Source: Deltaproteobacteria bacterium
Lineage (GTDB): Bacteria > JAGRBM01 > JAHCIT01
Direction: 5' to 3'
Assembly: GCA_026129095.1 (NCBI GenBank)
Contig: JAHCIT010000008.1
Coordinates: 144,374-208,373, forward strand
DNA: 64,000 nt
Part shown: positions 9,070 through 18,307 of the stretch, one piece after another
How the letters are laid out: every line of letters starts with the position of its first letter
How positions within the stretch are numbered: position 1 is the stretch's first letter
The notes under the pieces: model-generated
Told to the model about the DNA's origin: nothing
Databases searched by the model: none
Seen by the model: only the letters and a program-made list of their open reading frames with translations
Made by a program: the position numbers and the translations under genes

Positions 9070-10218
9070 CTAGAGTCCCATCTGCTTGGCGATGATCACC
9101 TTCATGATCTCGTTCGAGCCGGCAAAGATCCGCTGCACGCGTGCGTCCTGGTACATCTTGGCGATCGGATATTCGAGCATGTAGCCGTATCCGCCGTGGA
9201 GCTGCACGCCGTCATCCACGACCTGGCAGAGCATGTCGGTAATCCACCACTTCGCCATCGACACTTCCTTGACAATGTTCTTGCCCGCCATGTGGTCAAC
9301 AATCAGCTTGTCCACAAACGTACGGCCGATCTCCACCTTGGTGGCCATCTCGGCCAGCTTGAACTGGCTGTGCTGGAACTTCGAGAGGGGCTTTCCGAAC
9401 ACCTGCCGCTCCTGTGCGTACTTGAGCGACTCCTTCAGCGCCACTTCCGCCCCTGACTGCGCCCCCGCGCAGACCATGAGCCGCTCCTGCTGGAGCTCCT
9501 TCATCAGGATATAGAAGCCCGACCCCTCGGTTCCGAGTATGTTCGTCACCGGTACGCGGCAGTCCTCGAACGACATCTCGGAGGTGTCCTGGGCATGGAG
9601 GCCCACCTTCTCCAGGTTACGGCCCCGCTTGAAACCGGGAGTGCTGGCCTCGACCAGGATGAGCGAAATGCCCGCATGCGGGGGATTCGCCCTGGGGTTG
9701 GTCTTGGCCGCGACGACGATGAGGTCGCAGTGCTGGCCACTGGAGATAAACGTCTTCTGGCCATTGATGATGTAATGGTCACCGTCGCGGACGGCTGTGG
9801 TCTGGATCGAGGCGAGATCCGAACCCGTATTGGGTTCGGTCATGGCGACAGCCAGCACGATCTCGCCCGACGCGCACTTGGGCAGGTACTTTTTCTTCTG
9901 CTCCGGTGTTCCCGACCGGAAGATGTACGGCCCCACGATGTCGTTATGGAGTGAAAGGCTGAGTGCGGTTACACGGGCCGCGGCGCACTCCTCTGTCATC
10001 ACGATCGAGTAGAGGAAGTCCGCGTCCACACCGCCATACTCCTCAGGCAGCCACGGGCAGAGAAAGCCATTCTTCCCCGCGCTGTTCCAGATCTCCCGCG
10101 GCGCAATACCCGCCTTTTCCCACTGGTCGTGGAACGGAACCACTTCCTTCTGAAGCCATTTGCGGAACGATTCGCGCAGAAGCTCGTGCTCTTCCTTGAA
10201 CTGGACCAGACGGGGCAT
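9070..10218 (-). CDS. Acyl-CoA dehydrogenase
   Basis: 382 residues from ATG 10218. The start at 10254 adds 12 residues and looks less likely. Family features in order are the N-terminal helical domain, AMTEPNTGSDLASIQT (FAD/substrate loop), INGQKTFISSG, and the C-terminal GGYGYMLEYPIAKMYQDAR with IFAGSNEIMK, whose Glu is the usual catalytic base position. It oxidises acyl-CoA to enoyl-CoA and passes electrons to ETF in the cytoplasm. Chain-length specificity cannot be read here. It stands alone, without other beta-oxidation genes nearby. Confidence 0.92.
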   Translation of the reverse strand: MPRLVQFKEEHELLRESFRKWLQKEVVPFHDQWEKAGIAPREIWNSAGKNGFLCPWLPEEYGGVDADFLYSIVMTEECAAARVTALSLSLHNDIVGPYIFRSGTPEQKKKYLPKCASGEIVLAVAMTEPNTGSDLASIQTTAVRDGDHYIINGQKTFISSGQHCDLIVVAAKTNPRANPPHAGISLILVEASTPGFKRGRNLEKVGLHAQDTSEMSFEDCRVPVTNILGTEGSGFYILMKELQQERLMVCAGAQSGAEVALKESLKYAQERQVFGKPLSKFQHSQFKLAEMATKVEIGRTFVDKLIVDHMAGKNIVKEVSMAKWWITDMLCQVVDDGVQLHGGYGYMLEYPIAKMYQDARVQRIFAGSNEIMKVIIAKQMGL

Positions 10219-10256
10219 GACGGGGACTCCTTCACCTTGACTGGATGTCAGCAATT

Positions 10257-10279
10257 CAGGGCCGCCGCTGACGGCCCTG
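10257..10279 (-). terminator. Perfect 8-bp hairpin, possible terminator
   Basis: CAGGGCCG and CGGCCCTG form a perfect 8-bp stem with a 7-base loop. It lies between the end of the small DUF4177-like gene and the start of the acyl-CoA dehydrogenase gene, both leftward. No clear U-run follows, so intrinsic termination is uncertain. Confidence 0.4.
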
Positions 10280-10326
10280 TCAGCGGGGAATAGGCGCGAT
10301 TGACTGGTGAGTCAATGAGCGGCGGC

Positions 10327-10563
10327 CTAATCTTCCTTATCCGCCTCCACCTCGCGGCTGAACAGGACAAACGCCATTGTTGGACGCTTGCTCGCCTCGG
10401 TCCGGACAAACTGGATCGAGTCGTAATGCCACCCCTCGGCCGTAACCGTATTGAGGATTTCCTCCAGCCGGTCATCGGTGACGGTACTGGTCTCGACCAC
10501 CTTGTAGCGGATGGTGCTCTTGCCCTTCGGGCGGACTGGGGGCAGTTCTGAACGTCTGCTCAT
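10327..10563 (-). CDS. Small DUF4177-like protein
   Basis: 78 residues from ATG 10563. The pattern YKVVETSTVTDDRLEEILNTVTAEGWHYDSIQFV resembles DUF4177-type small proteins, which have a beta-strand, a helix ending in EGW and a further strand. The function is unknown. A start at 10632 would add 23 residues of low-quality sequence. It lies between def and the acyl-CoA dehydrogenase gene, all leftward. Confidence 0.65.
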   Translation of the reverse strand: MSRRSELPPVRPKGKSTIRYKVVETSTVTDDRLEEILNTVTAEGWHYDSIQFVRTEASKRPTMAFVLFSREVEADKED

Positions 10564-10639
10564 GGAACCGGAAGCATAACGCCCGGCGGCCCCACTTGAA
10601 TAGAGCCACAGAGACCATCGCCAAAGGGGCAACAGAGAA

Positions 10640-11170
10640 CTAGAGAGCCGACCTGGACGCCTTTTTGGGCGGGGCCTTGTTCTTGCGGATCTTCTTCTTG
10701 ATGAGGGTCCGTTTCAGCATCGACAGGTGATCGATAAAAAGCGTCCCGTCCAGATGGTCAATTTCGTGCTGGAAGATAACGGCCAGGAAATCCTCCGCAT
10801 CGATCCGGAGGTCTTTCCCGTCCAGGCCTTGCCCGGTCACAGTGACTTTCTGATAACGGTCCACTTCCTCGTTGAAGCCGGGAACCGACAGGCATCCTTC
10901 CTCGAAGGTGATTTCGCCACTGGCCTCCGTGATGACGGGATTGGCGACAGCGATGAAATTTCCGGCCTTTTCCCCGGCCGTCGGGTCCACAACAATAAGC
11001 CGGATACTCTCGCCCACCTGCGGGGCGGCGAGCCCAACCCCCGGCGCCGCGTACAGGGTTTCGCGCATGTCATCCACGAGTTTTTTCAGCCGCGGGCCAA
11101 ACTCCGCCACCGGATCGGCAATCCGCTCAAGCACGGGGTCAGGGAAGGTCCGGATATCGATAAGCGCCAT
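10640..11170 (-). CDS. def: Peptide deformylase
   Basis: 176 residues from ATG 11170. All three family motifs are present: GVGLAAPQVG (residues 44-53), EGCLSVPG (91-98, the Cys metal ligand) and HEIDH (135-139, two His ligands and the catalytic Glu). It removes the formyl group from nascent proteins. The C-terminal tail is rich in lysine (KKKIRKNKAPPKKASR) and longer than usual. Upstream ATGs at 11209 and 11176 are possible but less like the family. Confidence 0.95.
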   Translation of the reverse strand: MALIDIRTFPDPVLERIADPVAEFGPRLKKLVDDMRETLYAAPGVGLAAPQVGESIRLIVVDPTAGEKAGNFIAVANPVITEASGEITFEEGCLSVPGFNEEVDRYQKVTVTGQGLDGKDLRIDAEDFLAVIFQHEIDHLDGTLFIDHLSMLKRTLIKKKIRKNKAPPKKASRSAL

Positions 11171-11324
11171 GTCCATCACCTTATTAACCACGTCCGGCGG
11201 GACCGGCAAGCATGATGGCCTGTGCTGGCTGCCGCCAATCCGTTACTCATGCTCCGCCGGTTGAAACCGCACGGAACCCATATTAAAAATCGTCCTTTCA
11301 TGGAGCGGCTTGGAGTGCGAGACA

Positions 11325-11582
11325 ATGACAATTCTTAAACGGCTTGGTTTCACGGTGACAGCCCTTTCCATTGGGCTTCTGCCTGCCTGCGGCAAGGAAG
11401 AATTGATCAAGGAAAACGAGTCGCTCAAGGCCCAGCTCACTGAAAAGGAAAAGGAGCTGTTCCAGGCCCAGTTTTCGCTGGACAAGTGCAATAGCGACAA
11501 GAAATACCTCCAGGACGAGATCCGCAAAATCCAGAGGCTTCCCAAGAACGAACGCCAGATGCGCGACGTGGACCTGAAGTAA
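11325..11582 (+). CDS. Small coiled-coil lipoprotein
   Basis: 85 residues from ATG 11325. A signal peptide ends in the lipobox LLPAC (Cys at about residue 22). The mature part is a charged heptad-like helix (KEELIKENESLKAQLTEKEK), so an outer-membrane or periplasmic Lpp-like coiled coil is likely. The gene lies 10 bases upstream of the Xer recombinase and diverges from def. No specific function can be assigned. Confidence 0.7.
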   Translation: MTILKRLGFTVTALSIGLLPACGKEELIKENESLKAQLTEKEKELFQAQFSLDKCNSDKKYLQDEIRKIQRLPKNERQMRDVDLK

Positions 11583-11592
11583 CGGGGCCCCC

Positions 11593-12561
11593 TTGGATCT
11601 GGACCAGGCGGCTGACCTTTTTCTGACGCACCTGAAAAGTGAACGGGGCCTGTCGGCCCATACCGTGTCCGGTTATGCGCTCGATGTGCGGTCCTTCGTG
11701 GAGTTCGCCACAAGGAACGGCATCCCTGACCCGAAATCGGTCACCCAGGACATGGGTAGCCGGTGGCTCGAAAGCCTCCACGCACAAGGACTTTCGGTCC
11801 GGTCGGTGTTCCGGCGGCAGGTGGGAGTGCGCGGTTTCTTCCGTTTTTTGCGCCGCGAGCGGATCATCGACAGCGATCCCTTCACAGGCCTCCCTACACC
11901 GAAACTGCCCCGCGCCCTGCCGAAGGCCCTCGGATACCCGCAAGCGGCGTCGCTGCTTGGAACCGCCTCCCGCACCGGAAAGAAGGGCAGCGCGACAAAG
12001 GCTTCACGCCCGCTGACACCCGCCGAAGCCGCCCGGCAGCTTCGCAATCTCGCCATGATCGAACTGCTCTACGCCACGGGCCTGCGCGTCTCGGAGCTGG
12101 TCAATCTGCCTGCCGGGGCTGTCGATACCGGTGAACGGATCCTTCGCGTCCGGGGCAAGGGGGACAAGGAACGGCTCGTTCCTGTGGGCGATGCCGCCTA
12201 CGAACTTCTGGACGCCTACGTCAAACAGGCCCGGCCCGCACTTCTGAACGGCCGCGAGAGCCCGGCCCTGTTTGTCACGGCCCGTGGCCGGGCCATGACA
12301 CGCCAGATGTTCTGGAACCAGGTCAGGACCTGGGCAAAGGAAGCAGGCATAAGGGCGAGCCCGCATACGCTGAGACATACATTTGCCACACACCTGCTTA
12401 CCGAGGGCATTGATCTCCGCACCCTCCAGATGCTTCTGGGCCATTCGAACCTGACGACCACCGAGATCTACACCCACGTGAGCCGTGACCGGCTCCGGCA
12501 GCAGTACCAGCAGGCCCACCCCCGCGCACGGGTAAAACCCGGCCGTCCAGCAAAATCGTAA
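11593..12561 (+). CDS. Xer-family tyrosine recombinase
   Basis: 322 residues starting at TTG 11593. The N-terminal SAM-like domain (about residues 1-95) has the typical LKSERGLSAHTVSGYALDVR. The catalytic residues are all visible: Arg in ATGLRVSELVNL, Lys in RVRGKGDKERLVPVG, His-x-x-Arg in SPHTLRHTFATHLL, His in LLGHSNLTTTEIYTHVS and the nucleophilic Tyr in the same segment. It should resolve chromosome dimers at dif. A lysine-rich insert of about 20 residues separates the two domains. XerC versus XerD cannot be decided, and it is far from the prophage ends, so a phage role is unlikely. Confidence 0.9.
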   Translation: MDLDQAADLFLTHLKSERGLSAHTVSGYALDVRSFVEFATRNGIPDPKSVTQDMGSRWLESLHAQGLSVRSVFRRQVGVRGFFRFLRRERIIDSDPFTGLPTPKLPRALPKALGYPQAASLLGTASRTGKKGSATKASRPLTPAEAARQLRNLAMIELLYATGLRVSELVNLPAGAVDTGERILRVRGKGDKERLVPVGDAAYELLDAYVKQARPALLNGRESPALFVTARGRAMTRQMFWNQVRTWAKEAGIRASPHTLRHTFATHLLTEGIDLRTLQMLLGHSNLTTTEIYTHVSRDRLRQQYQQAHPRARVKPGRPAKS

Positions 12562-12639
12562 CAAACGCCTGCCAGCGCTTGTCACATGGCCCACAAGCGG
12601 TGATGTTTCCGGGTCAGGAAAGGAACAGCCCGGTCACCC

Positions 12640-14187
12640 ATGAGCGTCTTCGCGGCCATCGACTGCGGCACCAACTCCTTCCGGCTCGTGACGGGCCGCA
12701 AGGATCCCGATACCGGTTACCGGTTCCTCAGCGAACTGAAGGAGCCAGTGCGCATCGGCGCGGATCTTTTTACCGGAGAGGTCATCACCGAAAAGGCCAT
12801 CGAGCGGGGCATCGCCGCCCTCAACCTCTTTCAGAAGGAAATCCAGCGCGAGCCGGTGTCACGGGTAAGGTGCGTGGGGACGAGCGCTTTCCGCGAAGCG
12901 AAGAACAGTGCGGAAGTGATCGAACGGTTCCGCAAGGAGACCGGCCTCCAGCTTGAAATCATACGCGGCACGGAGGAAGCCCGCATCATCTCGCTCGGCA
13001 TCCTCAAGACGCTCCGCAAGGACGGCTCGCGCTTCCTGCTGGTGGATATCGGCGGCGGCTCGACCGAGCTGACCATCGTTGAAAACGGTGAAGGCCACTA
13101 CATCGAATCGGCCCAGGTGGGAGCCGTCCGGCTGACCAACCTGTTCCTGAAGAATGACCCGCCCTCGGAAAAGGAGCAGAAACTCCTCGCCAACTTCATT
13201 GACGACAAGCTCCGGCGACCCCTGCGGCGAATACTCGAGTCCGGGTTCGACGAGGTGGTGGGGTCTGCCGGCACCATGACCACACTGGCCAAGATGAGCC
13301 GCGAGGGCGCCAAACTCGACCGCTCCAACCTGTATACGGTGAAGACCGTCTTCGTCCGGCAACAGCTCGAACGCATCCTGGAGATGAAAACCTCCGAGCG
13401 GGCGAAACTCCCCGGCATGTCGAAGCAGCGGGCTGAAATCGCCATCGCCGGTTTTTCCATTGCCAGCTACATTCTTTCCGGGCTGGGCGTGAAACAGTTC
13501 AAGGTGTCCGGCCGGGGGCTGGTGGACGGGCTCATGATCGACATGATCGAGGACGCCGAAAACCACCCCCTGTATTCCCAGTACCTCACACGCCAGCACC
13601 GGGCGGATTTCAATGACCTGGCCGCCCGTTACCGGCTGGACAAGATCCATGCCGAGCGGGTCCAGGGGTTTGCCCTCGACCTGTTCGACCAGATGAAGGA
13701 TCTGCACCACCTGGGAGAGCGCGAGCGCAACTGGCTGTCGGCGGCCGCCTTCTTCCATGACATCGGTATGCTGATTGCCATGAACAGCCACCACAAGCAT
13801 TCCGAATACATCATCCGGAACATGGATATTTCCGGCTATTCCCAGACGGACCTGGACATGGTGGCCCGTATTGCACGGTTCCACCGCAAGGCCGAACCCA
13901 CGCCCAAGCGCCCGGAAGTGGCTGTACTGTCGTCGGCCGACCAGCAGAAACTGATGTGGCTCGCGGCGATACTGCGTACTGCCGACGGCCTCGACCGGTC
14001 CCATGCCTCGCATGTGAAATCTGTCCGGGCGATCATTACCAAGGATCTCATCACCATCGAACTCGCCACGCCGTTCGATGTGGACCTCGACATCTGGGCC
14101 GCCGAAAACAAGGGCGAAATGCTGGGCAAACTCGCCGACCGCAAGGTCAAATACCGCGTGATGGACTCCGGACCGGGCGGGGAATGA
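12640..14187 (+). CDS. ppx: Exopolyphosphatase / guanosine pentaphosphatase (Ppx/GppA)
   Basis: 515 residues. The ASKHA phosphate-binding motifs are AIDCGTNSFRL (residues 5-15) and LVDIGGGSTEL (about 131-141). The C-terminal part (about 325-505) is an HD-like domain with FFHDIGM and HHKHSEYI, as in longer Ppx enzymes. It removes terminal phosphate from polyphosphate or pppGpp. It follows the Xer gene by about 78 bp, with a 7-bp inverted repeat CGCTTGT/ACAAGCG between them. Confidence 0.92.
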   Translation: MSVFAAIDCGTNSFRLVTGRKDPDTGYRFLSELKEPVRIGADLFTGEVITEKAIERGIAALNLFQKEIQREPVSRVRCVGTSAFREAKNSAEVIERFRKETGLQLEIIRGTEEARIISLGILKTLRKDGSRFLLVDIGGGSTELTIVENGEGHYIESAQVGAVRLTNLFLKNDPPSEKEQKLLANFIDDKLRRPLRRILESGFDEVVGSAGTMTTLAKMSREGAKLDRSNLYTVKTVFVRQQLERILEMKTSERAKLPGMSKQRAEIAIAGFSIASYILSGLGVKQFKVSGRGLVDGLMIDMIEDAENHPLYSQYLTRQHRADFNDLAARYRLDKIHAERVQGFALDLFDQMKDLHHLGERERNWLSAAAFFHDIGMLIAMNSHHKHSEYIIRNMDISGYSQTDLDMVARIARFHRKAEPTPKRPEVAVLSSADQQKLMWLAAILRTADGLDRSHASHVKSVRAIITKDLITIELATPFDVDLDIWAAENKGEMLGKLADRKVKYRVMDSGPGGE

Positions 14188-14293
14188 GGGCACCCGGCCC
14201 CTGCCCTTGCCCGCCACCCAATCCGGTTTAGACTGTGTATAAATGGGATGGGCCTTCTGCTGATGAAGGGCCGTCCGGAAGCCGTATAACCGC

Positions 14294-15508
14294 ATGAAAT
14301 ATCTCATTCTTCTTGGCGATGGCATGGCCGACCTCCCCCACCCGAAACTGGGCGGGAAAACGCCGCTCGACCTGGCCAACAAGCCCCTGATCGACCGGTT
14401 TGCCACCTATGGCGAACTGGGCCTGTGCGACACCACGCCGAAGGGGTGTGAGCCGGGTTCCGACGTCAACAACATGGCGATCCTGGGCTACGACGCCGGG
14501 AATCTTTATACCGGCCGTTCACCGCTGGAAGCGGCGGCGATGGGATATGAACTGAAGGATGACGATGTGGCCTTCCGGTGCAACCTCGTCACACTGGACG
14601 GCGACGGTCTCGACTCGGTGATGAAAAGCTACAGCGCCGGGTCCATCACCACCGAGGAAGCCCGTGAGGTCATCGAAACCGTCCACGAAAAGCTGGGCGG
14701 CGACCAGGGCAGATACGGACGGTTCACCTTCCGGCCGGGCATCGCCTACCGGCACCTTATGGTCTGGCACGGCGGCAGGGAGCGGCACGACCTCAAGCCC
14801 CCGCACAACATTGCCGACAGGCCGGTGAAGGAATGGTTCCCGGTGGACGAGTCGCTGCGGTATCTCATGCTGGAGAGCCGCAAGTTCCTCAAGGAGCACC
14901 CGGTAAACCGGAAGCGGGTCGCTGCCGGAAAGCTCCCTGCCAACTCCGTCTGGTTCTGGGGCCAGGGCAAGCGCCCCCGCCTGCCGGAAATCACCGGCCA
15001 GATCGGCATGTCCGGGGCGATGATCTCGGCCGTGGACCTGCTGCGCGGCATCGGCAAGCTGGCCGGAATGGAAGTGATCAGGGTACCAGGCTCGACCGGT
15101 GAGATTCACACCGACTGGGACGCCGAGACCCTCGCCGCCATTGAGGCCCTGAAGCGGCATGACTTCGTGTTCCTCCACCAGGAGGCACCCGATGAGGCCG
15201 GCCATCAGGGAAATCCTGAGGACAAGATCAGGACGATCGAGTACCTGGACTCAAAACATCTGAAACCGATCGTGGATTTTCTGGATCAGAACCATCCGGA
15301 CTACCGGGTACTGATCCTGCCAGACCATCCAACGCCATGGGCCACCAAGGACCACATTCCGGACCCGGTTCCTTACGTGCTTTACCGCTCCGGTGATGCC
15401 CGAAAGGGCGGCGTCACACCCCGGAAATACACCGAGCGCGATGCAGCTGCTTCAGGGATATTCATCCCACACGGCAAGGAGCTCGTTCCGAGAATGATGG
15501 CAGGCTGA
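14294..15508 (+). CDS. apgM: Archaeal-type 2,3-bisphosphoglycerate-independent phosphoglycerate mutase
   Basis: 404 residues. It opens MKYLILLGDGMAD, the first metal-binding motif of the alkaline-phosphatase superfamily, and has GSDVNNMAILGYD with the likely active serine and LHQEAPDEAGHQG and LILPDHPTPW as later metal ligands. It interconverts 3- and 2-phosphoglycerate in glycolysis/gluconeogenesis. This compact aPGAM form is common in archaea and some deep bacterial lineages, including deltaproteobacteria. A stem CTGCCG/CGGCAG at 15513-15531 follows, between this gene and the convergent glycosyltransferase. Confidence 0.92.
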   Translation: MKYLILLGDGMADLPHPKLGGKTPLDLANKPLIDRFATYGELGLCDTTPKGCEPGSDVNNMAILGYDAGNLYTGRSPLEAAAMGYELKDDDVAFRCNLVTLDGDGLDSVMKSYSAGSITTEEAREVIETVHEKLGGDQGRYGRFTFRPGIAYRHLMVWHGGRERHDLKPPHNIADRPVKEWFPVDESLRYLMLESRKFLKEHPVNRKRVAAGKLPANSVWFWGQGKRPRLPEITGQIGMSGAMISAVDLLRGIGKLAGMEVIRVPGSTGEIHTDWDAETLAAIEALKRHDFVFLHQEAPDEAGHQGNPEDKIRTIEYLDSKHLKPIVDFLDQNHPDYRVLILPDHPTPWATKDHIPDPVPYVLYRSGDARKGGVTPRKYTERDAAASGIFIPHGKELVPRMMAG

Positions 15509-15534
15509 CCCTGCCGGTCTGCGCGGCAGTATGA

Positions 15535-16443
15535 TCAGCGACTGGTGGCGATGAGGCTGGAAAGCCGTGCGATTTCCTTTTTCGTCCACAGTGACGGATC
15601 ATACTCTTTCAGTCCGTTCGGAGCGGCGGCGTTCAACGCTGGCGGCTTGCCAAGTATCGTTCGGGCTGCCTCGCACGCTCCCGCAGGGGTTCTGCCGTCC
15701 AAACAACCCGGTATGTTCACAGTCCCGGCCACATGCAGCCCATAACGAAGCGCTTCCAGTGCCATCTTGGGCAGACCGTCATGAACCGTGGGCCGGAACA
15801 GCACGGTGGACGCGGCGTAGAGTTCGCCCAGATGGCCCCGGCTGACTTTGCCCGCATCAGTCACGTTAGATGTCGCGTTTCCGGGTAGCCTCCCTCCACC
15901 CACAGCCATGAACGGCACCGAAGGAAACTCATGGGCGAGGCTGAGGAAATGGCCAGTGCCATAGAACTCCTCCCTCCCGGGGGCCGAGTAAAACAGGACC
16001 TGATGCCGCACAGGCGCTGGACGGGAGACAAGCGAAAGATCGGGAGGCGTGAGCGGCATCAGTTCGGCCGCAATTCCCAGGACCTTGAGTTCTTCCACCA
16101 GATGCGGCGCGACAGCGGCATGCATCGTGACCGGCGAGCGCAGGACCAGTAGCTGCCGGCGCAACTCATCCCGGTTCAGGCAGTCATGGACATCGGTCCC
16201 GGCCCACAGCAGGACTATGGGACGGCGGAAGGCCTTCAGGCGTGCGAGCAGTCTTGGTGATCCCGCCATCAGGATAGCGACGAGAACGTCCCGCCGGGCG
16301 AGCTTCCATACAAGCGGGAGCAGCGATGGCCGGGCAAAGGACACGTCCACGGTGACATGGGCCCGCCACATCTCCCCGAGGGCTTGGCATATACCACTAT
16401 CGCCGGTGAGCAGGATTCGGGGATCTGATTCGGCGGCCACCAT
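15535..16443 (-). CDS. Glycosyltransferase, GT4-like
   Basis: 302 residues from ATG 16443. Longer upstream readings overlap glpX and do not resemble a protein family. The C-terminal half has GT-B features: VPFMAVGGGRLPG, the strand-loop of the nucleotide-sugar domain, then LGELYAASTVLFRPTVHDGLPKMALEALRYGLHV, with the acidic/Gly-Leu motif of group 1 transferases. The length is short for GT4. Donor and acceptor are unknown. It follows glpX by about 30 bp and converges on apgM. Confidence 0.7.
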   Translation of the reverse strand: MVAAESDPRILLTGDSGICQALGEMWRAHVTVDVSFARPSLLPLVWKLARRDVLVAILMAGSPRLLARLKAFRRPIVLLWAGTDVHDCLNRDELRRQLLVLRSPVTMHAAVAPHLVEELKVLGIAAELMPLTPPDLSLVSRPAPVRHQVLFYSAPGREEFYGTGHFLSLAHEFPSVPFMAVGGGRLPGNATSNVTDAGKVSRGHLGELYAASTVLFRPTVHDGLPKMALEALRYGLHVAGTVNIPGCLDGRTPAGACEAARTILGKPPALNAAAPNGLKEYDPSLWTKKEIARLSSLIATSR

Positions 16444-16475
16444 CTGGGCGGAAGTGTAACCGCTTCCCGGACCTT

Positions 16476-17414
16476 TTACCGCAGGTGATGATGTCCCTCG
16501 ACAAACCGGATCGTGCGGGTAGCCGAGCGCATGACGATCGAATGGGTAACGAGGCCATGCCGGGTGTATCTGACACCCTTCAGCAGGTCGCCATCCGTGA
16601 CGCCGGAGGCGGCGAACATGGTCTGGCCCTTCGCCAGTTCGTTCAGGGTATAGACCTTGTCCGGGTCGGCAATGCCCATCGACTTCGCCCGCTCTTTCTC
16701 GGCGTCGTTCCGCCACCAGAACCGGCCCTGCATGTCGCCGTCCATACAGTTGAGCGCGGCAGCGGCGATCACCCCTTCCGGCGCACCGCCAATCCCGAAC
16801 AGGATATCCACGCCCGTATCATCGAAGGCCGTGGCAATGGCGGCTGCCACGTCACCGTCACCGATCAGCTTGATCCGGCAGCCGGTGGCCCGGACCTGCT
16901 CTATCAGCTTTTCGTGGCGGGGACGGTCAAGAATGATGGCCGTGATATCAGTCACGGGTTTTCCCAAGGCCTTCGACACCGCCTCGAGGTTTTCCTTCGG
17001 CGGCCTCAGGATGTTCACCTTTCCCTTGGCGCGGGGACCGACGGCGATCTTCTCCATGTAGACGTCGGGCGCATTCAGCAGATTCCCCTTTTCAGCCATG
17101 GCGATCACGGCTAGCGCGTTTGGCAGCCCGCGGGCCGTGATGGTGGTGCCTTCCAGCGGATCCAGGGCAATATCAAGCTCGGGGCCATTACCGGTGCCAA
17201 CCTTCTCTCCGATGTAGAGCATCGGGGCCTCGTCGCGCTCGCCCTCGCCGATCACCACAGTCCCCCGCATCTCGATGGCGTTCAGCCTGGAGCGCATGGC
17301 GTCCACGGCAGCCTGGTCGGCGGCCTTCTCATCCCCCCGGCCCATCAGGCGGGAGGCGCTGATGGCGGCGGCTTCGGTAACGCGGACTAGTTCAAGGGCG
17401 AGATTTCGGTCCAT
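16476..17414 (-). CDS. glpX: Class II fructose-1,6-bisphosphatase GlpX
   Basis: 312 residues from ATG 17414. Lithium-sensitive phosphatase motifs are visible: GEGERDEAPMLYIGE and ALDPLEGTTITARG, which bind the metals, then GIGGAPEGVIAAAAL, which is typical of GlpX. The enzyme hydrolyses fructose-1,6-bisphosphate in gluconeogenesis. The nearby apgM is another triose-phosphate pathway enzyme. A start at 17444 would add ten residues without family support. Confidence 0.93.
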   Translation of the reverse strand: MDRNLALELVRVTEAAAISASRLMGRGDEKAADQAAVDAMRSRLNAIEMRGTVVIGEGERDEAPMLYIGEKVGTGNGPELDIALDPLEGTTITARGLPNALAVIAMAEKGNLLNAPDVYMEKIAVGPRAKGKVNILRPPKENLEAVSKALGKPVTDITAIILDRPRHEKLIEQVRATGCRIKLIGDGDVAAAIATAFDDTGVDILFGIGGAPEGVIAAAALNCMDGDMQGRFWWRNDAEKERAKSMGIADPDKVYTLNELAKGQTMFAASGVTDGDLLKGVRYTRHGLVTHSIVMRSATRTIRFVEGHHHLR

Positions 17415-17524
17415 TGGCACAGCGCAAACTCCCTGGCCGGGCATACCGGTCAGCTGGTGGGGTAGCGCAACTGGCGGGGCAGGGGCAATGGAGCGGGAAC
17501 GCTGGCGGCAGGATGCCCTCCGGC

Positions 17525-18187
17525 CTATCCCTTCAGGACGATCTTCTTGCCGTGGACGCGGATGTAGCCGTCCTTGGAGAGATCGGAGAGGACGCGTGAG
17601 ACCGTTTCCCGCGAGGTGCCGATCATGGAGGCAATTTCCTGATGCGTGGGACGGTTCTCGATGACGATACCCTCGTCGGTAACAACGCCTTCGTTCTGGG
17701 AGATTTCGAGAAGCACACGCGCCACACGTCCATAAACGTCCAGCAGTACGAGGTTGCCGATCTTTTCGTCCGCCCGGCGCAGACGGCGGCTCATTTCGGC
17801 AAGGATATTGAGCGCCACGGACGGGAACTTCTGGACGTGGCTTACGAAGTCATCGCGCTTGAGCTGAAGCAGCACCGCGTCTTCCTTGGTGGTGACATCC
17901 GCGCTCCGGGGTTCCTGGTCGAGCAGCGACATTTCTCCGAAGAAATCCCCCGGCCCGAGCGTCGAGAGGATGATTTCGCGTCCATCCTCGCCGTACAGCG
18001 ACACTTTCACCTTTCCCGAAGCGATAATGAACATCGAATCGCCCGGGTCCATCCGGTGTATGATCGGCGTGTCCTTGGGGAACTCCCGCACGGCTTCAAG
18101 CCGTGCCAAGGTTTCTATCTCCGAATCCGAAAGATCGGCGAAGATTGATACCCTCTTGAGCAGTTCCGCTTTGGTCCGGTCATCCAT
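17525..18187 (-). CDS. Crp/Fnr-family transcription regulator
   Basis: 220 residues. The cyclic-nucleotide-binding fold (about 10-125) includes GDSMFIIASGKVKVSL and GPGDFFGEMSLLD, and the C-terminal winged helix (about 150-215) contains THQEIASMIGTSRETVSRVLSDL. There are no N-terminal cysteines for an iron-sulfur cluster, so it is not an Fnr oxygen sensor. The ligand is unknown. It lies upstream of glpX in the same direction, with about 110 bp between them, so it is probably a separate unit. Confidence 0.9.
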   Translation of the reverse strand: MDDRTKAELLKRVSIFADLSDSEIETLARLEAVREFPKDTPIIHRMDPGDSMFIIASGKVKVSLYGEDGREIILSTLGPGDFFGEMSLLDQEPRSADVTTKEDAVLLQLKRDDFVSHVQKFPSVALNILAEMSRRLRRADEKIGNLVLLDVYGRVARVLLEISQNEGVVTDEGIVIENRPTHQEIASMIGTSRETVSRVLSDLSKDGYIRVHGKKIVLKG

Positions 18188-18307
18188 ACGCTAGCAACCC
18201 ACCCCCAAAACCACGGGTCCTCAGAGTGAACTTCATCCAGTTCCAAGCCGGGTGGTTATCACAACCAACTGCCCCTTATCAATCCGTTTCTTGCAATATC
18301 GACCGGC

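Noticed and set aside
11593-12561. Tyrosine recombinase as the prophage integrase
   Set aside because: It is 13 kb outside the element, matches Xer recombinases in length and motifs, and the element has its own DDE transposase.
12576-12599. Inverted repeat CGCTTGT/ACAAGCG as a terminator between xer and ppx
   Set aside because: The loop is 10 bases and no T-run follows, and both genes are in the same direction with a short gap.
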